Positions 34,449 through 45,129 of a DNA stretch of 64,000 nucleotides are shown here, one piece after another. The position numbers and the translations under genes were made by a program. The stretch lies in the NCBI GenBank assembly GCA_902805475.1, contig CADCSX010000003.1:1488001-1552000 (forward strand), in the 5' to 3' direction. A model generated the notes under the pieces. It saw nothing but the letters and a program-made list of their open reading frames with translations. It made no database searches and was not told where the DNA came from. The first letter of the stretch is position 1. The number at the start of each line of letters is the position of its first letter. The stretch comes from Entonaema liquescens. Its lineage: Eukaryota; Ascomycota; Sordariomycetes; Xylariales; Xylariaceae.

Positions 34449-37400
34449 TGTCGCTTTCGCGCTGGTCCTCGCAGCTAACGTCAAAAGGGCGGCGCCATCA
34501 AAGAGGGGTAGGGTAGGACATTTCTCTCTAGAGAGTTATGAGGTTTAAGTCGGACCTAAATCGTGTAACTATGTATTGTATGTATATTCGTATCTATGTG
34601 AAGAGAGAGAATAATGAAAAGTGCACGGAGAAGCGCAGCGTCCCCAAGTGCGCTAAAAGAGCTTATAGATATTCAAAAAGAGGATCTGGGGTTAGGAGGT
34701 AGACAAACAAAATAGAGGCAGACTACTAAAGACGAAGAATACGGTAAAACCCAGAGCCAAGAATGAGGGCTGAAAAGGTTTTGGTTTTGGCGGATGCGGA
34801 CTGGACGCAGAGACTTGGATGCAACAAGTCTTGCAAAGTAGGGCGAAGTTGAAGGCAGGGCAGGTACAATACTTACTGGTGCTGCTGCAACTGCAGTGGG
34901 GAGAATACCTAGGTAGGTGAGGTACCTAGGTACCTATTACACAGAGTTAACTTGACTTGGGTACTTGCTATAGTTAGAGGTAGGGTAAGTGTCAATGTCA
35001 GATTGAACTAAAAGTAAGAAAGTGGGCTTTGGTGGTACGTGCAACAACGGCTACAACCTTCGGTACAAAGCCAGTATGAGGGAACCTACCTAGGTACCTA
35101 CCTTTTCACTTGCCATGCTAGCATGACTGACCCTTTAGATTAGGCCACTGATCTAATTTGGATCTCTACATAATAGACAAGAGAAAACCTATCGATTAAA
35201 TCAATGGGGTAAGAAATTCCCAGGCTCAACATTACCAATTCCTAATCCGTGCTTGCCACGCATATTCAAGCCTCAATAGTTGTCTTAGTCGTCTTATTAT
35301 TAAATGATTGATGTCCGATTTAGCAACGTTAGACTCCTACTATATATGGCAATATTGAAATTGGAACTACCTATCTTGCGAAAGTTATGAATTCTAAGAT
35401 AACTAATGGATAATGATTGCGCAAGTCGCGTAGGACTTTGATGGCTGAATACATATGCATAACTAACACGCTTTATTATGCCGTGTATATCAAAGATGCT
35501 GGGAGACCGGGATGCCGTCATGATTTCGTCTCTACTACTTATAACCAGCATACTTATGTAGTATTTCTTCTTTTCTTTTGTATTTCCAATAAGTCGGTCC
35601 TTTCCACGGTGACAGCATATTTCTTACAAGATCGTAATCGAGCCCATGACGTCCGAAAATTTGTGAATATGCCCAACGTTTATTAGTTAGCCCCCGATCA
35701 CACCATTTCGCATACATGTGCATTTTCAAAGTAAGCCTGCGTTGAAAACTCAATACCATTTATGGATACCGAATCTCACCATATACAATAATACGCCTCC
35801 ATCTCTACATATATAACTAGGTAAATACCTATACATAGTATCTATGTCAACAAATCAGACCAAACTTGTTTCCGAACCGACTTATTTTCGACTTGGCAGC
35901 AAAGTCATATCTGGTGTTACCGCTCTTCCGTAAATCAGGCTACGGTGATTCTATTTTATTAGGTACAGTATGAGTATGACTCGAACAGGGAACCTCGTGA
36001 CTCGAGTTTATGAGGCTGATTGCTTCCAATATTTATTACATCGACCTAACCTATCAATAGTATGTATATAATAGTTGTTATAGTTATAACTGTTTGCAAA
36101 TAATACCTCCACTCCAAGGGTACTTAATAGTATATATTACCTTGTATGTTAAGTTAAAGTACCGCTACGACATGCTGTAATATGGCACTTTAATGCCTTG
36201 TCCCAGCCTGTCCCAGGGCATCGGTGAAAGTCAAAAATGCGGGCTCAGAAGTGGCTTGGACCATTATATGATCTCTGCGCCATCCGCTACCATCCACAAA
36301 ACCGGGTTCATTAGCTCCACAAATGTCGAGACCCCAGACCAAGTTTTAGCGCCGCTTCAGCACCCTTGCAAGTTGCAACAAGCCTGCAAGCGTCAAATAA
36401 GTCAAATGTCGGACGAAGATGCTCGCTTCGTCGAGTAACGTGACGTGTCCAAACCAATATTAGCAGGTAAACATTCTGGCTTTGATACAGTTCATGTTTC
36501 CCTAATTGAAGCGAACTTGGTAGATTTGTAACAAGCGTTTAGGATACCTAACATTTGAATGATGTGCACCCCCGCCGGCCCGTTCCCTATTTTAGGTACT
36601 TACCTCGTATCTTATCAAGAGTAGGTACTTACATGTAGGAAGTAGCTATTGTAAGTACATAGTAGGTAGGTAAGGTAGCATCCGGGTTACCTAAAAAGTC
36701 GGAGCACAAAAGACGAATCCAATTTCTTTTTCTCCCATCTTTAGATCATAGCGTCGAGTCGTAGACCAACTAGGTTTCCTTTCATGGGGCGCTGCCACCC
36801 CCCAAGGACTGGTCCGGCATCTTCCCCACAACCCGGGCCCAGCTTTTGCAGGAGGCTTATCAAGTCACAAGCGATACTCGAGTCAACGTGTACTTATTCA
36901 TAGGATAGGTATTCGGTAGGCGACAATGTCACGTACATATGTACAATATTAAGCCGGACCGAACAGTCTGCATGTCGTATGCTGCCGCCGCAAGTTCCCG
37001 CGCTCGCACATGCATGCATGTGTACTATATCTGTCTAAACCCCTCTATTAGCTTCGATGGGTATTGGATTGACTTTCAACTTTACCTATACATATCAATT
37101 CGGTTTATCTTGATCCACTATATCAACGAATGATTAGTAGAGTTGATTTCCATACAACGTAGTATTGTGCAACTAGATGTATATAGTATATAGTATATAG
37201 TATAGTATAGTATATACGTGTACAATTATAACAAAAGGTAACTTCATATATTACTCTTGAACAGATGAGCTTTACGTTAGGTATTCTAGGTAGGTATGTT
37301 CTGACTTTGACACTCCGAGATAGCAATCTAGACAACCAAACCTGACAAACGATAAAATGATATCTTTAGCAATTTAATGCACGATCTATGCTATTATGTA

Positions 37401-37585
37401 TATGTAGTATCTGGAGAGCTAATGCACATAACCACATTAGCCCAATCAAAGCTTATGGTAATGAGAAGATCTGGCTGCAGTGTGACAGCCCCAAGTGTCT
37501 ACATCTAAATGAATTGCATATGCTCGTTCATCTTGCGGTGGCTATCTTCTCGACAAAGATTCTCCAATTCCTTTTTATGAGCCTA
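34449..37585. other. Intergenic: adenylate cyclase upstream region, no gene seen
   Basis: Three kilobases. The first several hundred bases upstream of 34448 are probably the promoter and a long 5' untranslated region of adenylate cyclase. The rest is AT-rich, with TACCTAGG-type motifs (34905-34937, 35094-35103) and a simple TATAGTA repeat around 37184-37214. A degenerate tRNA-Met-like stretch on the minus strand near 35977-36030 is discussed under findings. Confidence 0.5.
34905..34937. repeat. TACCTAGG/AGGTAGGT motif cluster
   Basis: Overlapping CCTAGGTAGGT and GGTACCTAGGTACCT units form short palindromes, as at 9524-9545. Confidence 0.6.
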
Positions 37586-39261
37586 CTACAATATTTCCTC
37601 TCCATCGCTAATACCAGCAATGACATCTCCCGAGTCCTCGTGAAGAAGCTCTCCGACTTCGACACTCTCCAGCATGATATTCCGCGCATCTTCTTCTGCA
37701 ACGTCCATGTCCTCCATAATGAGTCGTACTGCTAACTCGGGTACTAATACTGCTTGAACGTATCCTGTATAGCCTCTGGCGGAAACGAGTCTGTCCTCGA
37801 CTGCGCGCTTTCGAACAACTGATGACAAAGTTCGCATAATATACTCGGTCATAGTACGGAGCCCACGCGGTCCATAGTAGCCTGGTGTAAGACTATCGTC
37901 GGTCTTGAGCAACGTCCGATTCTTTCCTGCTTCGACATTTTCTCGTAACACTTCGCGATAATGTGATCGTCGGGTGCCTTCTAAGATTTCTTTTAACAGA
38001 TCTTGGTACATGTCTAGCCGTGTGTCAAGTATCTTCCAGTTGATATTGGGATATCCTTTCCTAGACCCAGCGTCCAACGCTGTCCGCCGCTTGTGTAATC
38101 TGCAGAATGCTGTCTGCTTCTTTATGTTCATTCTGCCGTTGTCAGAATGTTTCGCCAGAAGCTCGGCGTCAACCACGTCGTGACACATAGGACATCTTGC
38201 CGCGGCAGCTACGCTTTGTACACTGACATCGCCTGCTTCATCATCAGAGCTCTTGATCTTGAACTCGGCAAAGACTTTATCGTCGCTGTCGTCTAGATCG
38301 TCAAGGTCATCTAAAGCATGGAATTTAAAAGTTGGCCTTTGGGAGAATTCATCTGCCACAGGTTCTTGAAGGGACTTTCGTTTTTTAAATTTAGATCCCT
38401 TCGACTTCTTCAACCTACGAGTGGGGGAACTTGACTGTGCTTCTATACCTTCATCTGATTCTTCATCTAGATTGCGTGGCTTGAATTTACTCTTCGGTGG
38501 CGATTCGTCTGATGATAGAGCTTTATGTTTGAATGCAGGTTTCTCGGAGTCTCGAGTTGGACTAGAACCTGGCAAGGATGGTGGCATAACGAAAGTGCTG
38601 GAGGGCTTTGTCTTCTCCGGGCTAATAGTCTCATACTTTATAAACGGCCGCCTTGAAGGCGAGCGAATATCTTCAGAACTTGGCTTAGCCTCACCCCGCC
38701 TAAGTCTTTTGCTGGAGTGATCTAGTAGTTTAGTAAGAAAACCTGAAGTTAGTAACAGCTACTATAAGTGAGGTACATGGACTAACTCTCGCGCTGTGAT
38801 GCTAGAGACTTAAGTCTAGAGTTTTGCGATGATCTGCCGCCATAAGTCATAGCACCCCTGAAGCTGGCTGTCTGGGGCTTCTTGGTTTTCGAGAAGCCAT
38901 ACTGGTTGGTAAAGTGGCTGCTCTCCTCTGGAGTAAGGTCTTGAGCTGATCTCTTGGAACCAGCCGAGCTGGATGGCCCATCCTGTTGCGAGCTACTTGT
39001 CAAACCTTTCGACTGAGATGATGGTTTCGGCTTTTCCCTTGCACTTCTGCGTCTATGACTCTCCTGGAACGGTGATTGAGCACTGGTGAAAGTTGTGGGT
39101 TTTATATCTTTGAAACGGCTGTCATTATCATCAGAATCAGAGTCGTGCGGGTTACTATAAGCCTTTTCACGTTGTTTCTGGTAGTCATCTTCTTCCTCAT
39201 CACTGCTCAGAGGTGGTGCAGTGATGGATTCGGGTTCTCGAACATTTCCAAACCCACTCAT
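37586..39261 (-). CDS. RTC4: RTC4-domain protein (restriction of telomere capping 4)
   Basis: Exons are 38787-39261 and 37586-38742. The intron is 44 bp (GTTAGT, TACTAAC, TTCAG). Counted from the ATG at 39261 the protein has 543 residues. The first 330 residues are Ser/Asp/Lys-rich and look disordered, with SDDE-type acidic stretches and basic patches such as KSKGSKFKKRK that could serve as nuclear signals. A Cys pair (CPMC, about residue 342) and FCRLHKRR are followed by the conserved RTC4 domain (about 370-525), with LKEILEGTRRSHYRE and YYGPRGLRTMTEYIM. The yeast protein was named from a screen for suppressors of a telomere-capping defect; its biochemistry is unknown. The frame stays open about 30 codons upstream of 39261, so the true start may lie further upstream, near 39427. 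Confidence 0.88.
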
Positions 39262-39443
39262 GCTTGAAACGGATATATCACTTCTGGCATTGTTAGATTT
39301 TGATCTGGGAGGCCGAGTTTCTCGAGTTCCAATGACGCTTAAAAGACGAGGTGGTTTTGGGATCTACTCAACCCAAGAATACGCGCTTGTGTTTTTGGCG
39401 GGTTTCTCCCGGTACAATGAGCGGCATTGGGAGGCTTTTAGAT

Positions 39444-39462
39444 AAAAAAAAAAAAAAAAAAA
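39444..39462. repeat. Poly-A tract (19 A)
   Basis: A mononucleotide run upstream of the RTC4 start, in the intergenic region. Confidence 0.9.
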
Positions 39463-39870
39463 GAAAGCCTTTGTTGCCAGAACCAAATAGTAGGCGGATA
39501 TACCAGGCACAAATAAGATGTAAGATGACTGATTGCCTTTGCGCTAAGGAACACGTATACATACATACATACGGTTATTGAAGCAAGCAGATGGTTGCAG
39601 GCTTAGGCTGAGAGTCTCAAGGTGAGAAAAGTAGAGGCGAAAAGAAAAGTATTCTTCATGTGCCTCATGCACTGGGGACTGGGTACCTAAGGAATTGCTT
39701 TGATAAGACAAGTTAGATGTTAGTCACTACCTAAGAAAACAATCTAATCGTGGGGAACACTTGGAATAGACGCACTGGTAACTGGTAATGAATTGGTGTT
39801 TCCTATTTTCTTCCGTGTTCCCATGTGTCTTGACTGTTCCAATTGATATGTAATTAATTAACATGGGTTA

Positions 39871-39906
39871 GAGATGTTCGAGATGTTCGAGATGTTCAAG
39901 ATGTAC
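39871..39906. repeat. Tandem GAGATGTTC repeat
   Basis: About four head-to-tail copies of a 9-base unit (GAGATGTTC, the last copies diverged), lying about 360 bp upstream of the dynamitin start codon. Confidence 0.8.
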
Positions 39907-40262
39907 GAAGTATCCATACTTAGCACCATTTACGGTTAGGTACCTCCAAGTACATAGAGCAGGAACGACGCGTTTTACTTACTTTAAGACGCGTTGTACG
40001 GGCAGGAATTTGATGATAAGCCACAAAATCAGCCACATGTTTTAGAGGAGATACATGTACTTACCGAAGAGCTCCAGCTCCGGAGTGTACCTTTTTGGTA
40101 CGTACCCTCGATCCTTATCCCGTCTTTCATTGCGTTGGCCTCTATCGTTTGTAACTCCTACAATTCTAACAGAAACCCCCCCAGTCTTTGATCCCTAGTC
40201 CTACAAGTTCAAAGAGTAGGATATTTGGCCGCTTAGAACTTACTAAGGTTCCAACCTTCAAT

Positions 40263-41654
40263 ATGGCGTTAAATCGAAAGTATGCCGCATTGCCAGATCT
40301 AGTATGTTCAAGCGCTTCAGTGCAACAGACAAAATTATATTAATCGACATCTAGGACTCTGCGCCCGACATTTATGAAACCCCGAGTTGACGGACGATAA
40401 CTCTACTGTTCCTGTAAGGATATGTCCATATTCCTAGCCGAACGCATATCATTCTAAACGTCCCCTCAGACTACTGCAGATCGATCGCAGTCGGACAACG
40501 AATTTGGCGAAGAAGATGATGACGATGTACACGAAATTTCTCATTCGCGACTTCGCATAGATCAAGCCCGGTCTCGGTTTCTCCCTGCGCAGGTTGATGC
40601 TCGAGACGTGGACTTCTCCGATCGCCTCAATGGAAAGCGGAAATCATATAAGACGTCCAGTCGAAGACAGCGAATACTCGAAGATGGCACTGAACAGATC
40701 GGCGACTTGAGCGACGAAGAAGGAGGCGAGGATCTACAGAGGAAAATCGCCCGCCTAAAGCGAGAGATCGAGGAGGCTAAGGAAGAATATGGTAGACAGA
40801 AGTCGGAGTCGACAGAGGCTCTACCACACCATGATATAGACCTCGTCTCCCTAAGTCAGGCATTAGAGGAGATTTCGACCATTCCAGAAAGGGCGATAAC
40901 TACCAAGGATCACCCAGTAACAGTCGCGAGCAAGAAAGTGAAGGGCGACGCCCAAGCATCTACCCAATCACCATTAGATGAGGCAACATACACCGTCACC
41001 TACGCCCCAAGTTACGAACAGAGTCATGCCCTTGCAAAAGCTGCCGATTTTGATCGGCGACTGGTACTACTCGAAAAAGCCATTGGTATTACTTCCTCGG
41101 CTATGCCTGAACTAGAAAGCAACGGCCTCCCTCGAGCTATCATGCCTACCCTAGATACGCTTCAGAACCAGATCTTGACGTTGTCTGAAGCGTCTACTTC
41201 ATCCCTCGACAGCATCAGCCGACGAGTAAGGACATTAATCCAGGAAGCAGAGCAATTGGAAAAGTCAAGAAAGGCTGCCAAGGCCGCCCAGGATTCTCTT
41301 GCATCTTCGGGTGGTTCCCCGGTTGAAGCTGATGATTTAGAGCAAACAGCCAAGATCAACGCTCTCTATGGGACATTACCGACCATCGAGAGCTTGACGC
41401 CTCTCCTGCCTCCATTACTAGACCGACTTCGCTCGCTAAGGGCTATTCATGCCGATGCGGCAACAGCTAACGAGACGCTCGAACGTATCGAAAGATCACA
41501 GAGCGAGATGGCCGTTGACATTAAGCAGTGGAGAGAAGGCCTAGAAAAAATAGAAGCAGTTATGGGTGAAGGAGGTACGACTATGACAGCGAATATGAAG
41601 GTGGTAGAAGGGTGGGTAAAAGATCTAGAGGCCAAGGTGGCTGAATTGTCGTAA
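40263..41654 (+). CDS. DCTN2: Dynamitin (dynactin subunit 2)
   Basis: Exons are 40263-40301, 40355-40413 and 40470-41654. Exon 1 encodes MALNRKYAALPDL, typical of the fungal dynamitin N-terminus. Exon 2 encodes DSAPDIYETP and then breaks frame. One extra C in the run at 40380-40383 gives ETPELTDD, the expected sequence, and the exon is 59 bp where 60 are needed. Exon 3 carries SRLRIDQARSRFLP and VDARDVDFSDRL, the best conserved family stretch, followed by long coiled coils (about residues 85-130, 190-300 and 330-425). The corrected length is 427 residues. Dynamitin forms the shoulder of the dynactin complex, which links dynein to cargo and supports retrograde transport and nuclear movement in hyphae. 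Confidence 0.92.
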
Positions 41655-42213
41655 CAATGGCGATACTAGTATAGCTACTTGTGATTTACATGGTCCCTGA
41701 TACCCTATTACGCAGCATTGGACTCTCTAAGTGGAAGACAATACGAGAGTAATGCCTAAAAGTATTAATGATCTGGTGGTTAGGTGTTTACCTGAAATAT
41801 GTAATCCTAAATACCTATTGCACTACCTATGCCTTCAAGTTGAGATGGAAATCCCCTATTTCTCATGCAATTAAGGATTGATTTGTATTATGCATGTAAA
41901 GAAGCTCCATATGTAAGTAAAAGGATATGTAACTTTCAAATACCTGAGCTATTATCGATAAAAAAGTAAAGGTACGTACCGATAAGGTCCATGCGCTGTA
42001 AGAGAAAAAAAGCCCTACCCACAACTAGGAAAACGGCTTAAGCGAGTCTGCATCTTCTTAACCTAATCAAAATTCCTACCAACTTTTGACAAATTTCCAT
42101 ATCCCGCGACCAGGTAGCCAAACCCCTTGCAAAACTTCAATCACAAGTACGAAAAGCATCCCCGAATCTATTTGCGAAAATTCCATCCTAATCAAACTAC
42201 CCAGATTGCAAAA
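41655..42213. promoter_or_regulatory. Intergenic, RPS28 promoter
   Basis: Spacer between two plus-strand genes. It should hold the RPS28 promoter; no specific element could be assigned. Confidence 0.5.
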
Positions 42214-42574
42214 ATGGAGTCTTCTAAGCAACCCGTCAAGCTTGTCAAGGTCACCCGCGTCCTGGGCCGAACCGGTACGATTTCCTCATCGCATTATTAC
42301 AGCCCGGAATATGCGACACCGCAGATTTGAACGAACAGGAGCTGACGGATACAGGTTCTCGCGGTGGTGTTACCCAAGTCCGTGTCGAATTCATGGACGA
42401 CCAAACCCGAAGCATCATCCGAAACGTCAAGGGACCAGGTGCGAACCCACAAAACTTCCTATTCTTTCTACAACCGCGCGATTCGACAGCAACTAACCAC
42501 ATGACTTTATAGTTCGTGAGGATGACATTCTCTGCCTACTCGAGTCCGAGCGTGAGGCCCGACGATTACGATAA
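42214..42574 (+). CDS. RPS28: 40S ribosomal protein S28 (eS28)
   Basis: Three short exons, 42214-42274, 42355-42438 and 42513-42574, give exactly 68 residues, the family length. The protein begins MESSKQPVKLVKVTRVLGRT, continues with GSRGGVTQVRVEFMDD and SIIRNVKGP, and ends in LLESEREARRLR, the nearly invariant C-terminus. The introns have donors GTACGA and GTGCGA and acceptors ACAG and ATAG, with CTGAC and CTAAC branch sites. The protein sits near the mRNA exit channel of the small ribosomal subunit. Every splice phase agrees, so the model is close to certain. Confidence 0.97.
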
Positions 42575-43300
42575 AGAATGGAATTTCCTTTGGGAGGAGT
42601 TGCGAGCACGAGGGTCGGGAATTATACTGCTAGTTTAAGATCAGACTACGGTCGAAGATCAGTGGCATCATACGGGATTCGCGGTCAAGATTCCTTTTGT
42701 TACAGGAGTCGCCGGAATATGATGGGCATTCTGCATTGCGAATAAAGCAACATTCATACCCCGACCATTACATTTGGCGTGATGCGGCTACATGATTGTC
42801 TTTGAATTGACGATTCTCATTTCTCGTTTCTACAGTCTTCATGTCCCATTTTAAGCTTAGGAACTTGAACATCGCAACTTGTTCCGATAGCAGAAGCTAT
42901 CACAAGGAAACTGATAAACTCACAGGAAATTATATCGATTACTAATCCGTATCACTAGCGTCTAGCAACTTTTTTTTTCCTTTTGGCTAGCTTCAAAAGC
43001 TGCAACTTTTTCTTTTCCATTTCTCTTCTTCAACTTCACACTTTCAACTTGGGTGACCAAAAGATAGCCCATTCCATTAGCAAATGGTAAGTCCTTTTTC
43101 TTTTACAAGCAGTATTCACGTTGAATGATGCATACAAATAGCATGTATTACCTGATCATCACTGATGTCCTACCATATCACCAAGATCTCTGAATCAACA
43201 ATCCATTTACTCCTTCTTGTCGCAATATCTATTAGAAATACAGCAGCTAACAAGAATTCCAAAGACAGGTTCATAACCATTTACCTATATAGAGTTCATA
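42575..43300. other. Intergenic, with a possible 5'-UTR intron of the next gene
   Basis: Pyrimidine-rich spacer. A good donor (GGTAAGT, starting about 43086) lies 210 bp upstream of the MOCS2A start, which suggests an intron in its 5' untranslated region. No separate gene was seen. Confidence 0.4.
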
Positions 43301-43594
43301 ATGAGCGCTATTCCAAAGCCGCCGCAAGGCCATTTCAACATACTCTACTTCGCAAGTGCAAGCTCTTTTACCACAAAGGAATTCGACACGTTACCTGCAC
43401 CACTTCCTCTACGGAAATTATTCGATGTGTTAGAGGAGAAATATAGTGGTATCAAAGACAAAATTCTCAGTTCATGCTTGGTGACGGTCAATCTCGATTA
43501 CGTCGACGTACCCGGTTCTGGTGATGAATCTCTTGAAACCGTAATTAAGGAAGGCGATGAGGTCGCTATCATTCCTCCGGTCAGCTCTGGCTAA
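43301..43594 (+). CDS. MOCS2A: Molybdopterin synthase sulfur carrier subunit (MoaD/MOCS2A)
   Basis: A single-exon frame of 97 residues. It has the beta-grasp pattern FNILYFASASSFT, LFDVLEEKY, LVTVNLDYVD, then GDEVAIIPPVSSG at the C-terminus. In this ubiquitin-like family the last Gly is turned into a thiocarboxylate that donates sulfur to precursor Z during molybdenum cofactor synthesis, working with the large MoaE-type subunit. The last two residues here are Ser-Gly rather than Gly-Gly. Only the terminal Gly carries the sulfur, so the protein can still be functional. The start codon follows an in-frame-free leader, and the length fits fungal members (cnxG-type). It is convergent with the PSI-domain gene, 87 bp away. 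Confidence 0.9.
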   Translation: MSAIPKPPQGHFNILYFASASSFTTKEFDTLPAPLPLRKLFDVLEEKYSGIKDKILSSCLVTVNLDYVDVPGSGDESLETVIKEGDEVAIIPPVSSG

Positions 43595-43681
43595 AAAGTG
43601 CAAGTGAAAATTAACGTCGATAACAAATCATTATCTATGAAATCAGTTTCCCTGTGACTTGACTGTACTCTTTCTGGTTCC

Positions 43682-44279
43682 TTAAGATGGTAGCAATGGT
43701 TCCCGTTCTTGCCTTGACTCCCGAGCTTCTGTATCAGTCCGAAGCCCAATCCTAATACGCAGCCACTGTTGCCGGAGTTGGGCCCAACGCCTCAAGTCGT
43801 ATTTCCATACCTTCCACCATCCCGGATTCTTCTTACTATATTCTCTAAGTCTCCGGATCCCAGGCACCGCCAACGTGACTAGCAACACAAAGACAAGCGT
43901 AGACGCGATAGAAACAAGTGAGGACAGTGTGGTTATAGTCGAAACCTGGCAGCCAAGCGGTCGAGTACGAACTTCCCACCTCTCAGCCCAGTGCGGACAC
44001 ACGTTCTCGTCCCATGCCGGCGCGAGGAATTGGATCCGGTTCGAGTTGGGGACGCAGGTCCAGGACTACGGATATGCATGTATTATAGACTTAGTCCTGG
44101 TATAATTTCTACACAGCGGGGTTCCTGGACATTTAATAAGACAGTACACGTACGAATGGACACCAACTGCAATCGGGCTCCTTCTTCAGACAGTCCTTGC
44201 AGTTCTGGATCCTCCAGCATCGCTGTAGATGTGCGTCGTCCGCTGGGTTATACGTGCTGGCGCTAGAGGTAGTATTCAT
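43682..44279 (-). CDS. PSI (plexin repeat) domain single-pass membrane protein
   Basis: Exons are 44154-44279 and 43682-44065, separated by an 88-bp intron (GTACGT to CGTAG), giving 169 residues. The N-terminal part has the Cys pattern of a PSI domain: RCWRIQNCKDCLKKEPDCSWC, with the splice site directly after PF and then SWTCVPN, ENVCPHWAERW and LGCQV. A hydrophobic helix (SLVSIASTLVFVLLVTLAVPGI, about residues 88-110) follows. The rest is a basic cytoplasmic tail with KKNPGWWKVWKYDLRRW. No clear signal peptide precedes the Cys-rich part, so it may enter the membrane by its single helix with the N-terminus outside. Similar proteins occur throughout filamentous ascomycetes, without a known role. 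Confidence 0.85.
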
Positions 44280-45129
44280 AGGTGATGATGGGGATGATTA
44301 GCTAAGTGATTGTGTCTGTAACAAATTAAGTAAAGTAACCTGTGCCCGATAGAGAAGGTCATTACGTTGAATCCTATCTCCCATGCTGGGAAATGCAAGT
44401 ACATAGCACATCCTAGGTGCATGTAGTTTTGCTTGTGAAAATTGGATGCGGGGAAACGTTTATCAGCCCACCATCAGCGACGCAGCCAGTCAGCCCTTCC
44501 GAGCATCGTGACTTCTAATCTAATTTTCATAGTCGGTAGTACGTATAGACAGTAGGTGTATGCTTCTAAAATATAGATATTAGTGTAGGTAGTATATTCT
44601 CGTAGACACCGAACTGGATAGTAATATATCGGTCTATGAATAGGTACATATCCAGATATATGCATCCCAAAGAAGTCACGCGAGCAACAACGTGGACCTA
44701 TCTCGTATGTAGTATCTTGTCTTATTCTCTACCTAAGTAGTATGCCGCATCTATGCTATAGAACTCTCGAGATGCAAAATCTCGCACCATATCATATCGT
44801 GTCGTTATCGCAGAAAGGTGTACGTCGTTTCATACGAACGTTATCTACCAACTGTATCACCCGCACTCTTCCCGTACGTTGTGAGTGAAACCCCCTTAGT
44901 CAAATCTCAAAACGAAAACGCCTCGTACCAACTCCTCAACTTCAGGATATCCATTTGCGGTGTACGAGATGATATTATGGGAATTACACTTCCTTCTCCC
45001 TCCGTACCATTCGTCGTCCTAGGCTAATTGCATAGAAGGTCCGGCCGCTACTTAACCCAGGACCTATGTCTCGGACACATCAGCCTTCAACGGCTACCAT
45101 CGCCGTGCAATATGATGGCGAGGCGCACT
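44280..45129. other. Intergenic, no gene seen
   Basis: Spacer between two minus-strand genes. It should hold the promoter of the PSI-domain gene and the 3' end of MOB2. Confidence 0.6.

Larger units (their letters stand above)
39262..40262. promoter_or_regulatory. Divergent promoter region of RTC4 and dynamitin
   Basis: About 1 kb between the two start codons. It contains a possible 5' extension of RTC4 up to 39427, a poly-A tract, and a short tandem repeat at 39871-39906. No other gene was seen. Confidence 0.5.
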
